Assembly (NCBI RefSeq): GCF_003351225.1
Contig: NZ_QQSY01000001.1
Location: forward strand, 1,276,824 to 1,340,823
DNA from: Dyella solisilvae
GTDB lineage: Bacteria; Pseudomonadota; Gammaproteobacteria; Xanthomonadales; Rhodanobacteraceae
Length of the DNA stretch: 64,000 nt
Reading direction: 5' to 3'
Positions 21,144 to 29,929 of the stretch are shown here, piece by piece. How positions within the stretch are numbered: the first letter of the stretch is position 1; each line of letters starts with the position of its first letter. Below the pieces are notes generated by a model, which did not search any database, had not been told where the DNA came from, and was given only the letters and a program-made list of their open reading frames with translations. A program made the translations under genes and the position numbers.

Positions 21144-21229
21144 CGTCATCCCAGCGAAAGCTGGGATCCAGCGTATTGTCTTTACGGGAAGTCAAAGTCA
21201 CTGGATCCCTGCTTCCGCAGGGATGACGG
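21144..21229. repeat. REP-like inverted stem-loop pair (GGATCC subtype)
   Basis: Two palindromic half-units face each other: 21144-21171 (cgtcatccc ... gggatccag) and 21201-21229 (ctggatccc ... gggatgacgg), each able to fold alone and the pair able to fold together. The same unit recurs at 39189 and 55231, and a GGAATCC variant at 24352 and 59934. It lies between the divergent LysR and acyl-CoA dehydrogenase genes. Confidence 0.8.
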
Positions 21230-21252
21230 TGAGGGCTGCGTCATTCATTCGA

Positions 21253-21270
21253 TTAATGGCACGCCATAAA
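21253..21270. promoter_or_regulatory. candidate LysR operator upstream of the catabolic operon
   Basis: An 18-base near-palindrome (ttaatggc ac gccataaa, one mismatched pair) lies between the divergent LysR and acyl-CoA dehydrogenase genes, in the only AT-rich part of that region. Position and symmetry suit a dimeric regulator. A T-N11-A spacing centred on the symmetry axis is not present, so the assignment is tentative. Confidence 0.35.
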
Positions 21271-21334
21271 GCATATTCATTTCAATAATCATCTGTCACC
21301 AGCGTACGCTGCCCCGGAGCCAGGAGATGCCCCC

Positions 21335-22564
21335 ATGGACTTCCAACCCTCCGAGCGCACCCAGGCGCTCACCGGTCGCCTCGAACGCTTCATGCGCGAG
21401 CATGTTCTGCCGGCCGAGCCGGTCTATCACTCCCAGCTGAGCGGCGGCGCCGATCATCGCCAGTGGCGACAGCCGACGGTGATGGAGGCGCTGAAGCAGC
21501 GCGCGCGCGAAGCCGGACTTTGGAACCTGTTTCTGCCCGATCTCGAGGATGGCCCGGGCCTGAGCAATCTGGAGTACGCGCCGCTGGCCGAGATCATGGG
21601 CCACTCGTTCATCGCGCCGGAGGTGTTCAATTGCAACGCGCCCGACACCGGCAACATGGAGGTGCTGCATCGCTACGGCTCGCCGGCGCAGCGTGAGCGC
21701 TGGCTGGCGCCGTTGCTCGCTGGCGAGATCCGCTCCGGCTTTGCGATGACCGAGCCGGACGTGGCCTCCTCGGACGCCACCAACATGCGCGCCACTGCAC
21801 GCGTCGAAGGCAACGAGGTGGTGCTGGACGGCCGCAAGTGGTGGACCACCGGACTGGGTCATCCGCACTGCCGCTTCGTGATCTTCATGGGTCTGAGCGA
21901 CGGGGCCGCCGAGCCGCATCGCCGACACAGCATGGTGATCTGTCCGCTCGACGCGCCCGGCGTGCACATCGAGCGCATGCTGCCGGTGTTCCACGACTAC
22001 GACGAACCCTTCGGCCATGGGCAGCTCACCTTTTCCCACGTGCGACTGCCGCTGGACCACGTGATCCTCGGCCCCGGTCGCGGCTTCGAAATCGCCCAGG
22101 GTCGCCTCGGGCCGGGCCGAGTGCACCACTGCATGCGCGCACTGGGCGCCGCCGAGCGCGCGCTGGCCCTGTTGTGCCGCCGCGCGCAGACGCGCGTCGC
22201 CTTCGGCCAGCCCTTGCTGAAGCTCGGCGGCAATGCCGACATCGTGGCCAACCTGCGCATGGCCATCGAACAGGCGCGCCTGCTGACGCTCAAGACCGCC
22301 TGGACCTTGGACACGCAGGGCAGTAAGGCCGCGCTCAGCCTGATCTCGCAGATCAAGGTGGTGGTTCCCGCCGTGGCGCAGCAGGCCGCCGACGCCGCGA
22401 TCCAGATCCACGGCGGCGCCGGCCTCACCGACGATTTCCCGCTGGCGCAGCTCTATGCCTATGCGCGCATCCTGCGCCTCGCCGACGGCCCCGATGAGGT
22501 GCACCGCGCCGTCGTCGCCAAACTGGAAGCCAAGGCCCAGCTGGCCCGGGAGACGCACGCATGA
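21335..22564 (+). CDS. acyl-CoA dehydrogenase, ACAD10/11 type
   Basis: FAD enzyme of 409 residues. Present are FAMTEPDVASSDATN (FAD/substrate loop), WWTTG, RVAFGQPL and QIHGGAGLTDDFPLAQ. In the place where ordinary acyl-CoA dehydrogenases carry the catalytic Glu of an EGT motif, this protein has Asp384 in LADGPDEVH, which I recognise from the ACAD10/ACAD11 group. First gene of an operon; the stop overlaps the ATG of the APH-type kinase (ATGA), so the two are translationally coupled. Together they may use 4-hydroxyacyl-CoA through a phosphorylated intermediate, as in P. putida LvaC/LvaA. The paired function is inference. Confidence 0.87.
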   Translation: MDFQPSERTQALTGRLERFMREHVLPAEPVYHSQLSGGADHRQWRQPTVMEALKQRAREAGLWNLFLPDLEDGPGLSNLEYAPLAEIMGHSFIAPEVFNCNAPDTGNMEVLHRYGSPAQRERWLAPLLAGEIRSGFAMTEPDVASSDATNMRATARVEGNEVVLDGRKWWTTGLGHPHCRFVIFMGLSDGAAEPHRRHSMVICPLDAPGVHIERMLPVFHDYDEPFGHGQLTFSHVRLPLDHVILGPGRGFEIAQGRLGPGRVHHCMRALGAAERALALLCRRAQTRVAFGQPLLKLGGNADIVANLRMAIEQARLLTLKTAWTLDTQGSKAALSLISQIKVVVPAVAQQAADAAIQIHGGAGLTDDFPLAQLYAYARILRLADGPDEVHRAVVAKLEAKAQLARETHA

Positions 22565-23628
22565 CCGCCATGTCCGACCAGGCACGCGCGGTACGCGAGG
22601 AGGATGCGTTCGATCTGTCTCGCGTCGACGCCTTTCTCAAGCAACACGTCGAGGGACTGGCGGGCACGCCCACCCTGAGCCAGTTTCCCGGCGGCGCCTC
22701 CAACCTCACCTACCTGCTCAGCTACCCCGACCGGGAGCTGGTGCTGCGCCGGCCGCCGAAAGGCGCCAAGGCCAAATCGGCACACGACATGCTGCGCGAG
22801 GCGCGCGTGGTGGCCGCGCTCAAGGCCAGCTATCCCTACGTCCCGGCCATCCTGGCCTGTTGCGACGACGCCAGCGTGCTCGGCCAGGACTTCTACGTGA
22901 TGGAGCGCCTGCGAGGCGCCATCCTGCGCCGTGACCTGCCGCCCGAGCTCGGGCTGGACCGCGATGGCGTGCGCCAGCTGTGCCTTGGCTTCCTCGACCG
23001 GCTCGTCGAGCTGCACCAGGTGGACGTGGCGCAACCGGGCCTGCGCGAGCTCAACAAGGGCGAGGGCTATATCGCGCGCCAGGTCGCCGGCTGGAGCGAG
23101 CGCTGGCGCCAGGCCGCCACTGAGGGGTCGGATCCTTGCGAGGACATCATGGCGTGGCTCGCCGCCAGCCAGCCCACACGCGACAACGCCCACTGCGTAA
23201 TCCACAACGACTACCGCTTCGACAACGTGGTGCTCGCACCGGACGATCCGCTACGGATCATCGGCGTGCTCGACTGGGAAATGGCCACCGTCGGCGATCC
23301 GCTGATGGACCTTGGCGGCTCGCTGGCCTATTGGGTCCAGGCGGACGACGACAAGGTGTTCCAGTCGTTCCGACGCCAGCCCACGCACGAGCCCGGCATG
23401 CTCACCCGCGCCGAAGTCGTCGCCTATTACGGCGAGCGCACCGGATTGGATGTTTCACGCTTCGGTTTCTACGAGGTGTTTGGACTGTTCCGCCTGATGG
23501 TGATCGTGCAGCAGATCTATCGGCGCTATGCATTGGGACAGACCACCAACCCCCAATTCGCCGGCTTTGGTGACGCCGCCCGCTATCTCGGCATGCGCTG
23601 TCGCCGCCTGATCGCAGCGGAGGGCTGA
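22561..23628 (+). CDS. APH-like phosphotransferase (ACAD10/11 kinase-domain type)
   Basis: Kinase of 355 residues with the aminoglycoside-phosphotransferase fold. The N-lobe has GGASNLTYLL (phosphate loop) and a lysine-containing strand; the C-lobe has the catalytic HNDYRFDN at 215-222 (Asp217, Asn222) and the metal-binding LDWE (Asp238). Despite the fold, the operon argues against antibiotic resistance: it is coupled to an acyl-CoA dehydrogenase by ATGA, the same pair that is fused in animal ACAD10/ACAD11 and split in the LvaA/LvaC system, where the kinase phosphorylates the 4-hydroxyl of an acyl-CoA. A second ATG at 22570 is also possible. Confidence 0.87.
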   Translation: MTAMSDQARAVREEDAFDLSRVDAFLKQHVEGLAGTPTLSQFPGGASNLTYLLSYPDRELVLRRPPKGAKAKSAHDMLREARVVAALKASYPYVPAILACCDDASVLGQDFYVMERLRGAILRRDLPPELGLDRDGVRQLCLGFLDRLVELHQVDVAQPGLRELNKGEGYIARQVAGWSERWRQAATEGSDPCEDIMAWLAASQPTRDNAHCVIHNDYRFDNVVLAPDDPLRIIGVLDWEMATVGDPLMDLGGSLAYWVQADDDKVFQSFRRQPTHEPGMLTRAEVVAYYGERTGLDVSRFGFYEVFGLFRLMVIVQQIYRRYALGQTTNPQFAGFGDAARYLGMRCRRLIAAEG

Positions 23629-23631
23629 GCC

Positions 23632-24321
23632 GTGCGCGAACTGCTGCTGATACGCCACGGCCAGGCAAGCTTCGGCGCCGAGGACTATGACCAGCTCTCG
23701 CCTTCGGGCGAACAGCAATCGCGGCTGCTCGGCGAGTGGTTCGCCACCACTGGCGCGAGACCCGATGAGGTGGCGATGGGGCCGCGCGTGCGCCACCGTG
23801 ACACCGCCACACTGTGCCTCGACGCCGCCGGCCTCGCACTGAAACCGATGGTGTTGCCCGGGCTGGATGAGGTTGACCACCACGAATTGCTGGCGCGACT
23901 TCGCCCTGAACTCAGCGCACCGGGCGCGCTGCGTGCGGCGATGAGCCAGACGGACGATCCGCACCGCGCATTCCAGCGACTCTTCACAGCCGCGCTCGCC
24001 CGCTGGGTCAGCGGCGAATACGACGCCGACTACACGCGCAGCTGGAGTGAGTTTCGTGCGGAAGTGCTGGCGACCTTGCACCTTCTTGCCGACTCCCCGG
24101 GCGACACGCTTTGGGCCTTTACATCCGGCGGCCCGATCTCGGTCATCGTCGGCGCGCTGCTCGGCACGCCTGAAGCGCAGGCGTTCCAGCTCAGCTGGCC
24201 GCTCGTGAACACCGGCGTGACGCGCCTGCGGCTAGGGTCACGGGGACCTGTGCTGGTGACTTACAACGCATGGCCGCACCTGGAACGCGCGGGAGAGTCA
24301 GCCCTGGTGACGCTGCGATGA
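23632..24321 (+). CDS. histidine phosphatase superfamily protein
   Basis: A 229-residue protein of the phosphoglycerate-mutase-like clan. The phosphoacceptor motif LIRHGQ is at residues 6-11 (His9). The second histidine of the clan, normally in a SHGG-type motif, is replaced by Ser165 in TSGGPI. This could alter or reduce activity, or mark a subfamily. Begins with GTG three bases after the kinase stop, so it belongs to the operon. Its role may be to remove phosphate from a pathway intermediate or a dead-end product, but this is only a context guess. Confidence 0.82.
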   Translation: MRELLLIRHGQASFGAEDYDQLSPSGEQQSRLLGEWFATTGARPDEVAMGPRVRHRDTATLCLDAAGLALKPMVLPGLDEVDHHELLARLRPELSAPGALRAAMSQTDDPHRAFQRLFTAALARWVSGEYDADYTRSWSEFRAEVLATLHLLADSPGDTLWAFTSGGPISVIVGALLGTPEAQAFQLSWPLVNTGVTRLRLGSRGPVLVTYNAWPHLERAGESALVTLR

Positions 24322-24351
24322 GGAAGGCTATGTCTCAGCCGCGCGCTTTTG

Positions 24352-24488
24352 CCGTCATTCCGGCGCAGGCCGGAATCCAGTCGCCGTGTGTTCGGCCATG
24401 CAAGGACATTCAGGGCAGGCCTCATGTCGCGTGTATTGCGGCGCCGTACGGTGAGGCCACTGGATTCCGGCCTGCGCCGGAATGACGG
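24352..24488. repeat. REP-like inverted stem-loop pair (GGAATCC subtype)
   Basis: Half-units 24352-24380 (ccgtcattccgg ... ccggaatccag) and 24459-24488 (ctggattccgg ... ccggaatgacgg) face each other around about 80 bases. They sit inside the operon, between the histidine phosphatase and the first SDR gene. Such structures can protect upstream mRNA from 3' decay and give unequal expression along an operon. Confidence 0.8.
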
Positions 24489-24533
24489 TCAAGTGACGAT
24501 GACCTGCATGTCCTTCTCCACAGGAACGTTCCC

Positions 24534-25304
24534 ATGACCACACCCACCACCTTCGACCTCACCGGCAAGCTCGCCATCGTGACCGGCGCCAGCCGCGGCA
24601 TCGGGGCAGAGATCGCCAAGCTGTTCGCGCTGCACGGCGCGCACGTAATCGTGTCCAGCCGCAAGCAGGCCGACTGCCAGCTGGTGGTGGACGCCATCGT
24701 CGCCGATGGCGGCTCCGCCGAGGCCATGGCCTGCCATATCGGCGAGATGGAGCAGATCGAGTCGCTCTACGCGGAAGTCGAGCTCAAGCACGGCCGACTG
24801 GACATCCTGGTCAACAACGCGGCCACCAACCCGTTCTTCGGCCACATCCTCGACACCGACCTGTCGGTGTTCCAGAAGACCGTCGACGTGAACATCCGCG
24901 GCTATTTCTACATGTCCACCCATGCGGCGCGGCTGATGGTGAAGAGCGGCGGCGGCTCCATCGTCAACGTGGCCTCGGTCAATGGCGTCGTGCCCGGCCC
25001 GCAGCAAGGCATCTACTCCATCACCAAGGCGGCAGTGATCTCGATGACCAAGGCGTTCGCGGTCGAGTGCGCCGAGCAGGGCGTGCGCTGCAACGCGCTG
25101 CTGCCCGGTCTCACCGATACCAAGTTCGCCTCGGTGCTGGTCAATACGCCGGCGATCCTCAAGATGGCGCTGGCCCACGTGCCGATGCGCCGAGTGGCGC
25201 AGCCGTCCGAGATGGCCGGCGCCGCACTCTATCTCGCTTCCGACGCCGCCTCGTACACGACCGGCGCGGTGTTGAACGTGGATGGCGGTTACCTGTGCAT
25301 CTGA
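24534..25304 (+). CDS. SDR family oxidoreductase
   Basis: NAD(P)-dependent short-chain dehydrogenase of 256 residues. The nucleotide motif TGASRGIG is at 17-24, the NNAAT strand follows, and the catalytic Y-x-x-x-K occurs as YSITK in a helix. It ends in the usual DGGY. It belongs to the acyl-CoA operon, where it may oxidise a hydroxyacyl-CoA or reduce a ketone. A REP-like element separates it from the upstream genes, so its expression may differ from theirs. Confidence 0.9.
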   Translation: MTTPTTFDLTGKLAIVTGASRGIGAEIAKLFALHGAHVIVSSRKQADCQLVVDAIVADGGSAEAMACHIGEMEQIESLYAEVELKHGRLDILVNNAATNPFFGHILDTDLSVFQKTVDVNIRGYFYMSTHAARLMVKSGGGSIVNVASVNGVVPGPQQGIYSITKAAVISMTKAFAVECAEQGVRCNALLPGLTDTKFASVLVNTPAILKMALAHVPMRRVAQPSEMAGAALYLASDAASYTTGAVLNVDGGYLCI

Positions 25305-25320
25305 CCCTGAGGACCGCCGC

Positions 25321-26109
25321 ATGAGCGAAACCCTGTCCCAACGCACCGCCGGCAAGCGGGCCTTTATCACCGGCGCGGCGGGTGGCCTTGGCTCCGCCAT
25401 CGCGCGCATGCTGGCCCGGCATGGCGCCAAGGTGTTCCTGACTGACCTGCATGCCGACGCGGTGACCGCCGTGGCGGAGGAGATCAATCGCGATGCCGGT
25501 GTCCAGGTCGCCTGGTCCGCCGCACAGGATGTGCGCGACGAGGCGAACTGGGAGCGCACGCTGGCCGAGGCCGCACTGGCGATGGGCGGCATCTCGGTGC
25601 TGGTCAACAACGCCGGCATCGGTTCGCTGGGCGCCATCGACAACATCGAGCTGAAGGAATGGCGGCGCGTGATGAGCGTGAATGTGGAGAGCGTGATGCT
25701 CGGCTGCAAGCACGCCATGGCTTACCTGCGCGATGCCCAGCCGGCGTCGATCATCAACATCTCCTCGCTGGCCGCCTTCAAGGTCGATCCCGACTACACC
25801 GCCTACAACACGTCCAAGGCCGCGGTGGCGATGCTCACCAAATCGGTGGCGGTGGAGTGCGCCAAGCAGCGGATCGACGTGCGCTGCAACTCGATCCATC
25901 CCGCCTTCATCCGCACCGGCATCGTGGCGCCGTTCTTCGAGCAACTGGGCGAAGCGGAAGCGACGCGCAAGTTGGTGCGCGGCATCCCCATGCATCGACT
26001 TGGCGAGCCGGACGATGTCGCCTATGCGGCGCTCTATCTCGCGTCGGACGAAAGTCGTTACGTGACCGCAGCCGAACTGGTGATCGATGGCGGCGCCTGC
26101 GCCGTCTGA
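25321..26109 (+). CDS. SDR family oxidoreductase (second copy in operon)
   Basis: Another classical short-chain dehydrogenase, 262 residues, starting at the ATG at 25321, 16 bases after the first SDR. Motifs: TGAAGGLG at 17-24, VNNAGIG, the active-site YNTSK and a C-terminal IDGG. An acidic residue after the second strand (FLTDLHA) suggests NAD rather than NADP as cofactor. The two SDRs differ enough to be different enzymes rather than a recent duplication. Substrate unknown. Confidence 0.9.
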   Translation: MSETLSQRTAGKRAFITGAAGGLGSAIARMLARHGAKVFLTDLHADAVTAVAEEINRDAGVQVAWSAAQDVRDEANWERTLAEAALAMGGISVLVNNAGIGSLGAIDNIELKEWRRVMSVNVESVMLGCKHAMAYLRDAQPASIINISSLAAFKVDPDYTAYNTSKAAVAMLTKSVAVECAKQRIDVRCNSIHPAFIRTGIVAPFFEQLGEAEATRKLVRGIPMHRLGEPDDVAYAALYLASDESRYVTAAELVIDGGACAV

Positions 26110-26123
26110 CTGGAGAATCCCTC

Positions 26124-27140
26124 ATGACTTTCACGAACCGCCAACTGCTGCTGAAGAGCCGTCCGGAAGGCCTGGTGCAGTCGGACAACTTCGAGCTGCG
26201 CGAGCAGGCCACGCCTGAACTCAAGGATGGTCAGGCGTTGGTGCGCGTGCTCTATCTCTCGATGGACCCGACCAACCGCGTGTGGATGAGCGACGTGCCG
26301 CAGTACATGCCGCCTGTCGCCATCGGGGAGGTGATGCGCGGCATCGGCATCGGTCGTGTGGTCGCATCCAGGGCGAAGCACTACGCGGTGGGCGACCTGG
26401 TGCAGGGCCTGGTGGGTTGGCAGGACTACGCGCTGCTCGACGAAGGCGCGATGGGCTACTGGGTGAAACTGCCGGCCCACCCGCCCGTAGGACTGCCTAC
26501 CCTGCTCGGCGCCTGCGGCTTCAGCGGCATCACCGCCTACTACGGACTCACCGAGATCGCACCAGTGCAAGCGGGCGAGACGCTGGTCGTCTCGGCGGCC
26601 GCGGGTTCCGTGGGCTCGATCGCAGGGCAGATCGGCAAGCTGCGCGGCGCACGCGTGGTCGGCATCGCCGGTGGAGCCGACAAGTGTCGGCACCTCGTCA
26701 ATGACCTCGGCTTCGACGCCGCGGTGGACTACAAGGCCGACGACTTCAAGCAGCAGCTCGCCGCCGCCACGCCGGATGGCGTCCACGTGAACTTCGAAAA
26801 CGTCGGCGGCCCAGTGATGCGCGCGGTGCTGTCGCGCATGGTCAATGGCGGTCGCGTCGCCCTGTGCGGCCTCATCGCCAACTACGCGGGCGGCGCCAAA
26901 CCCTCCGACGACTACAGCGTGATCATCGTCAAGCGCCTGACCGTGCGCGGCTTCCTCGCCTTCGACTGCCGCGACCAGCAGCGCGCCGTGCAGGACCTGG
27001 TTGGCTGGGTGCTCAGTGGCCAGATCAAGGCTGGCGAAACCGTCGCCGATGGCCTGGAGAACGCGCCGCAGGTGCTCAACCGGCTGTTCGACGGCAGCCA
27101 CACCGGCAAGCTGGTGTTGCGCGTGGCCAACGATGTCTGA
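26124..27140 (+). CDS. zinc-independent NADP-dependent oxidoreductase (MDR, CurA/PTGR-like)
   Basis: A 338-residue medium-chain reductase. The leader strand NRQLLLKSRPEGLV and YLSMDPTNRVWMSD are typical of the CurA/leukotriene-B4-dehydrogenase branch, which reduces the double bond of alpha,beta-unsaturated ketones or aldehydes. The nucleotide loop AAAGSVGSIAGQIGK is present; there are no zinc ligands. ATG 26124 has a tggaga site. Last gene of the operon, followed by a strong terminator. A double-bond reductase fits lipid-peroxidation or fatty-acid-type substrates. Confidence 0.9.
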   Translation: MTFTNRQLLLKSRPEGLVQSDNFELREQATPELKDGQALVRVLYLSMDPTNRVWMSDVPQYMPPVAIGEVMRGIGIGRVVASRAKHYAVGDLVQGLVGWQDYALLDEGAMGYWVKLPAHPPVGLPTLLGACGFSGITAYYGLTEIAPVQAGETLVVSAAAGSVGSIAGQIGKLRGARVVGIAGGADKCRHLVNDLGFDAAVDYKADDFKQQLAAATPDGVHVNFENVGGPVMRAVLSRMVNGGRVALCGLIANYAGGAKPSDDYSVIIVKRLTVRGFLAFDCRDQQRAVQDLVGWVLSGQIKAGETVADGLENAPQVLNRLFDGSHTGKLVLRVANDV

Positions 27141-27189
27141 GGCGAAGGGGTCGCGCCTGTGCGCGACCTGTTGTCAGCCGCCATCCCTC

Positions 27190-27231
27190 AAAAAAAAGAA
27201 CGCCGGGCGGATCGCTCCGCCCGGCGTTTCC
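27190..27231. terminator. bidirectional intrinsic terminator
   Basis: A perfect 10-bp stem (27201-27210 with 27217-27226, loop atcgct) is preceded by a run of A and followed by T-rich sequence. It can end both the operon on the plus strand and the aminopeptidase gene on the minus strand. Confidence 0.9.
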
Positions 27232-27244
27232 TTTCATGGCCTGA

Positions 27245-29929
27245 TCAGCGCAGGATCGCCGCCGCGTCCTGCTTCTGCACCAGCGAGTGGCACAGCACGG
27301 TGGACTCGGTAGCCTGCGCGAGGCCACGCTCGGCGCCGCTCACCTGCTTGGCGCGGTCCTTGAAGAACGCCTGCAGGCGGTCAGCTTCATCCTGCGAGCA
27401 ACCGCCACCGCCCACGAGCTCCGGCAGGTGTCCGCCGGAGAAGCTGCCGGTACGCTCCACGATCTTGTCGTAGTTGGTGGTCGCCCAGTGCCATGACGCA
27501 TCGCGCGCGTTGCGGGTATCGCGGCCGCCACGCAGCAGCATGCCCATCTCGCCCACCTTCACCTTCTTGTCGAGGGCGAAATCACGCACCTGATTGGCCA
27601 GCGCCGGATCCCTCACTTCGCTCAGGCCATCGAGCATGGCATTGCGCAGCGCTGGATCGCTGGTCTGCGGCAGCTCGGCGATCAACGCATCCACCGCGGG
27701 CTTGCCACGTTCCTGCACGGCCACACCGAGTGCGGCGCCGAGCAGGTCCGAGTCAGCCGAACCAAGGTCGAGGCGGCCATCGGCCTTGCGCTTCAGCGCG
27801 GCGTCGCCCTGCTTGAGCAGTTCAGCGCGCACTTCCGGCAGCTTCACCGTCAACGCGAGTTCGTCGGCGAGGGTGCTGCGCAGCAGCGAGTCGGTGTCCG
27901 CTTCATTCGCCTTGCGGTGATAGCCCAGCTGCTGCAGGCGCGGCAGGTAGGCGGCCTTCGCCCACGCGGCCAGCTTGGCGCGCTGGGCATCGGTCTGCGC
28001 CAGGTTGCGGTAGATCCAGTTGAAGCTGGTCAGCGGCGCTGTGGCCACTTCGCGCGTCTTGGACGAGGTCAGCGGCTTGATCGCGGCGAGCACGTCGCCG
28101 GCATCGAGATCACCATGCTTGAAGCTGGCGTACACTGCGTCGGCGTAAGCGAGCTGCTCGGCGTCGTCGAGCTTGTTGATCTGCTTGCCCAGGTTGGCGA
28201 GGTCGTTCTTGGCCATCGCGAAGCGGTAGTAGCCGCTGCCGTTGGCGTTCGGCAGCACCCACGTGCCCTTGCTGGCGCCTTCGAGCACCATGCTGCCCTC
28301 GGCCTTGTCGAACAGTTCGCAGCTCACCTTGGTGCCGCTGGCGGTGGCGAAGCGCACGCACATCGGCACGCCCCAGACCTGCTTGTCGTCGCCCTTGCTG
28401 CCCACCGGCAGATAACGGCTCTGGCTCAGATGCAGCACGGTCTTGCCGTTCTCTTCCGTCAGCCTGGTCTGCACGTACGGCACGCCCGGCTGGTTGAGGA
28501 AGCTCTTGAACGCCTGCTTGAAGTCGTTGCCCTTGTCGGCGGCCTTGGCGATGGAGTCGATCAGGTCGTCGGCGGTGGCGTTGCCGTACTTGTGATCCTG
28601 GATGTACGCGCGCATGCCCTTCTGGAAGGTGGGCTCGCTCACGTAGCCTTCGAACATGCCCAGCACTGCGGCGCCCTTCTGGTAGGTGATGCCATCGAAC
28701 GCGGTCTCGATGTCGCCATTACCGGTGATCGGCTGGCGGATCTTGCGCGTGGTGACCAGGCTGTCGCCGTTCATGGCGCCCTGCGCGCCGCGCACGCGGT
28801 CGAGGTCGGCGCGGTATTCCGGATGCACCTTCTGCGTCACCTTCTGCTGCATCCAGGTGGCGAAGGCTTCGTTGAGCCACAGGTCGTCCCACCAGGCCAG
28901 CGTCACGGTGTCGCCGGTCCACTGGTGCGCGAGCTCATGCGCGGTGACGTTGAACGAACCACGCACGTAGTTGGCCGGGGAATCCGGATCGAGCAGCAGC
29001 AGCCAGTCGCGGAAGGTCACCAGGCCCGGGTTCTCCATCGCGCCCGCGGAGAAGTCCGGCGCGGCGAGCAGGTCGAGCTTGTCCCACGGATAGCCGAAGC
29101 CGTAGTAGTCCTCGAGCGTGTGGATGATGCTCGGCGTTTCGCCCAGCACATGCTGCATGCGGTGACCTTCGCCCTGCGCGGCGATGCCGCGCAGTTCCAG
29201 GTCGCCCTCGCGATAGGCGGTACCCGAAATGTCCGGACCCTTCACCACGTCCCACGGACCGACGCCGAACGCAACGAGATAAGTCGGCAGCGGCTTGGTG
29301 GTGGAGAAGGTCAGCGTCTTCCAGCCGTCACCGGCCTTCTCTTCCTTTACCTGCTTGGTGTTGGCCACGCCCACTTCATCGTTGGGAATGGTCAGGCGGA
29401 TGTCGAACGGCGTCTTGAAGCCGGGCTCGTCGAAACCCGGGAAGGCGTAGCGCGCGCTGATCGGCTCCATCTGCGTCATCGCATACGGCTGGCCCTTGTG
29501 GCTGACCTTGTACAGGCCCTGCAGCTGCAGATTGAGCGGCGCGCTGTAGTCGATGGCGAGCGTCAGCTCCTGCGGCTTGAGCGTACCGCCGAAGTCGATG
29601 CGCACCACGCCTTCCTGCGGCGCGACTTCCACGTACTTGCCGGCGTGGGCCTTGCCCGAAGCATCGGTCACCGTGACCTTGCCAACCTTCAGCTCACGAC
29701 CATGCAGCCACAGATGATCGGACGCCTGGGTGAGCTTGAGCTTGATGACCGTCGTACCCGAGAAGTCCTGCTGGCGCGGATCGACCTTGAAGGCCAGCTG
29801 GTAGGACTCCGGCTGCGCCCAGCCCGGCAGCTTGCCGTGCGGCTGGTCATCGGCGGCCGGCGCGGCCAAGGCGGCGCCGCAGCACGCGGCAAGGGCGGTG
29901 AGTACGAACGGACGAACAAGACGATGCAT
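27245..29929 (-). CDS. M1 family aminopeptidase, exported
   Basis: Zinc metallopeptidase of 894 residues that removes N-terminal amino acids from peptides. A Sec signal peptide (about residues 1-23, cleavage after AALAA) sends it to the periplasm. The M1 motifs are clear: GAMENPG at 296-302 and HELAHQWTGD at 331-340, with the third zinc ligand in NEAFATW (Glu354). A C-terminal ERAP1-like helical domain follows. Length matches secreted M1 peptidases of xanthomonads. It may supply amino acids from peptides in the periplasm. Confidence 0.93.
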   Translation of the reverse strand: MHRLVRPFVLTALAACCGAALAAPAADDQPHGKLPGWAQPESYQLAFKVDPRQQDFSGTTVIKLKLTQASDHLWLHGRELKVGKVTVTDASGKAHAGKYVEVAPQEGVVRIDFGGTLKPQELTLAIDYSAPLNLQLQGLYKVSHKGQPYAMTQMEPISARYAFPGFDEPGFKTPFDIRLTIPNDEVGVANTKQVKEEKAGDGWKTLTFSTTKPLPTYLVAFGVGPWDVVKGPDISGTAYREGDLELRGIAAQGEGHRMQHVLGETPSIIHTLEDYYGFGYPWDKLDLLAAPDFSAGAMENPGLVTFRDWLLLLDPDSPANYVRGSFNVTAHELAHQWTGDTVTLAWWDDLWLNEAFATWMQQKVTQKVHPEYRADLDRVRGAQGAMNGDSLVTTRKIRQPITGNGDIETAFDGITYQKGAAVLGMFEGYVSEPTFQKGMRAYIQDHKYGNATADDLIDSIAKAADKGNDFKQAFKSFLNQPGVPYVQTRLTEENGKTVLHLSQSRYLPVGSKGDDKQVWGVPMCVRFATASGTKVSCELFDKAEGSMVLEGASKGTWVLPNANGSGYYRFAMAKNDLANLGKQINKLDDAEQLAYADAVYASFKHGDLDAGDVLAAIKPLTSSKTREVATAPLTSFNWIYRNLAQTDAQRAKLAAWAKAAYLPRLQQLGYHRKANEADTDSLLRSTLADELALTVKLPEVRAELLKQGDAALKRKADGRLDLGSADSDLLGAALGVAVQERGKPAVDALIAELPQTSDPALRNAMLDGLSEVRDPALANQVRDFALDKKVKVGEMGMLLRGGRDTRNARDASWHWATTNYDKIVERTGSFSGGHLPELVGGGGCSQDEADRLQAFFKDRAKQVSGAERGLAQATESTVLCHSLVQKQDAAAILR

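Noticed and set aside
22561-23628. Aminoglycoside resistance gene
   Set aside because: The APH fold is present, but coupling to an acyl-CoA dehydrogenase in a catabolic operon points to the ACAD10/11-type kinase role.
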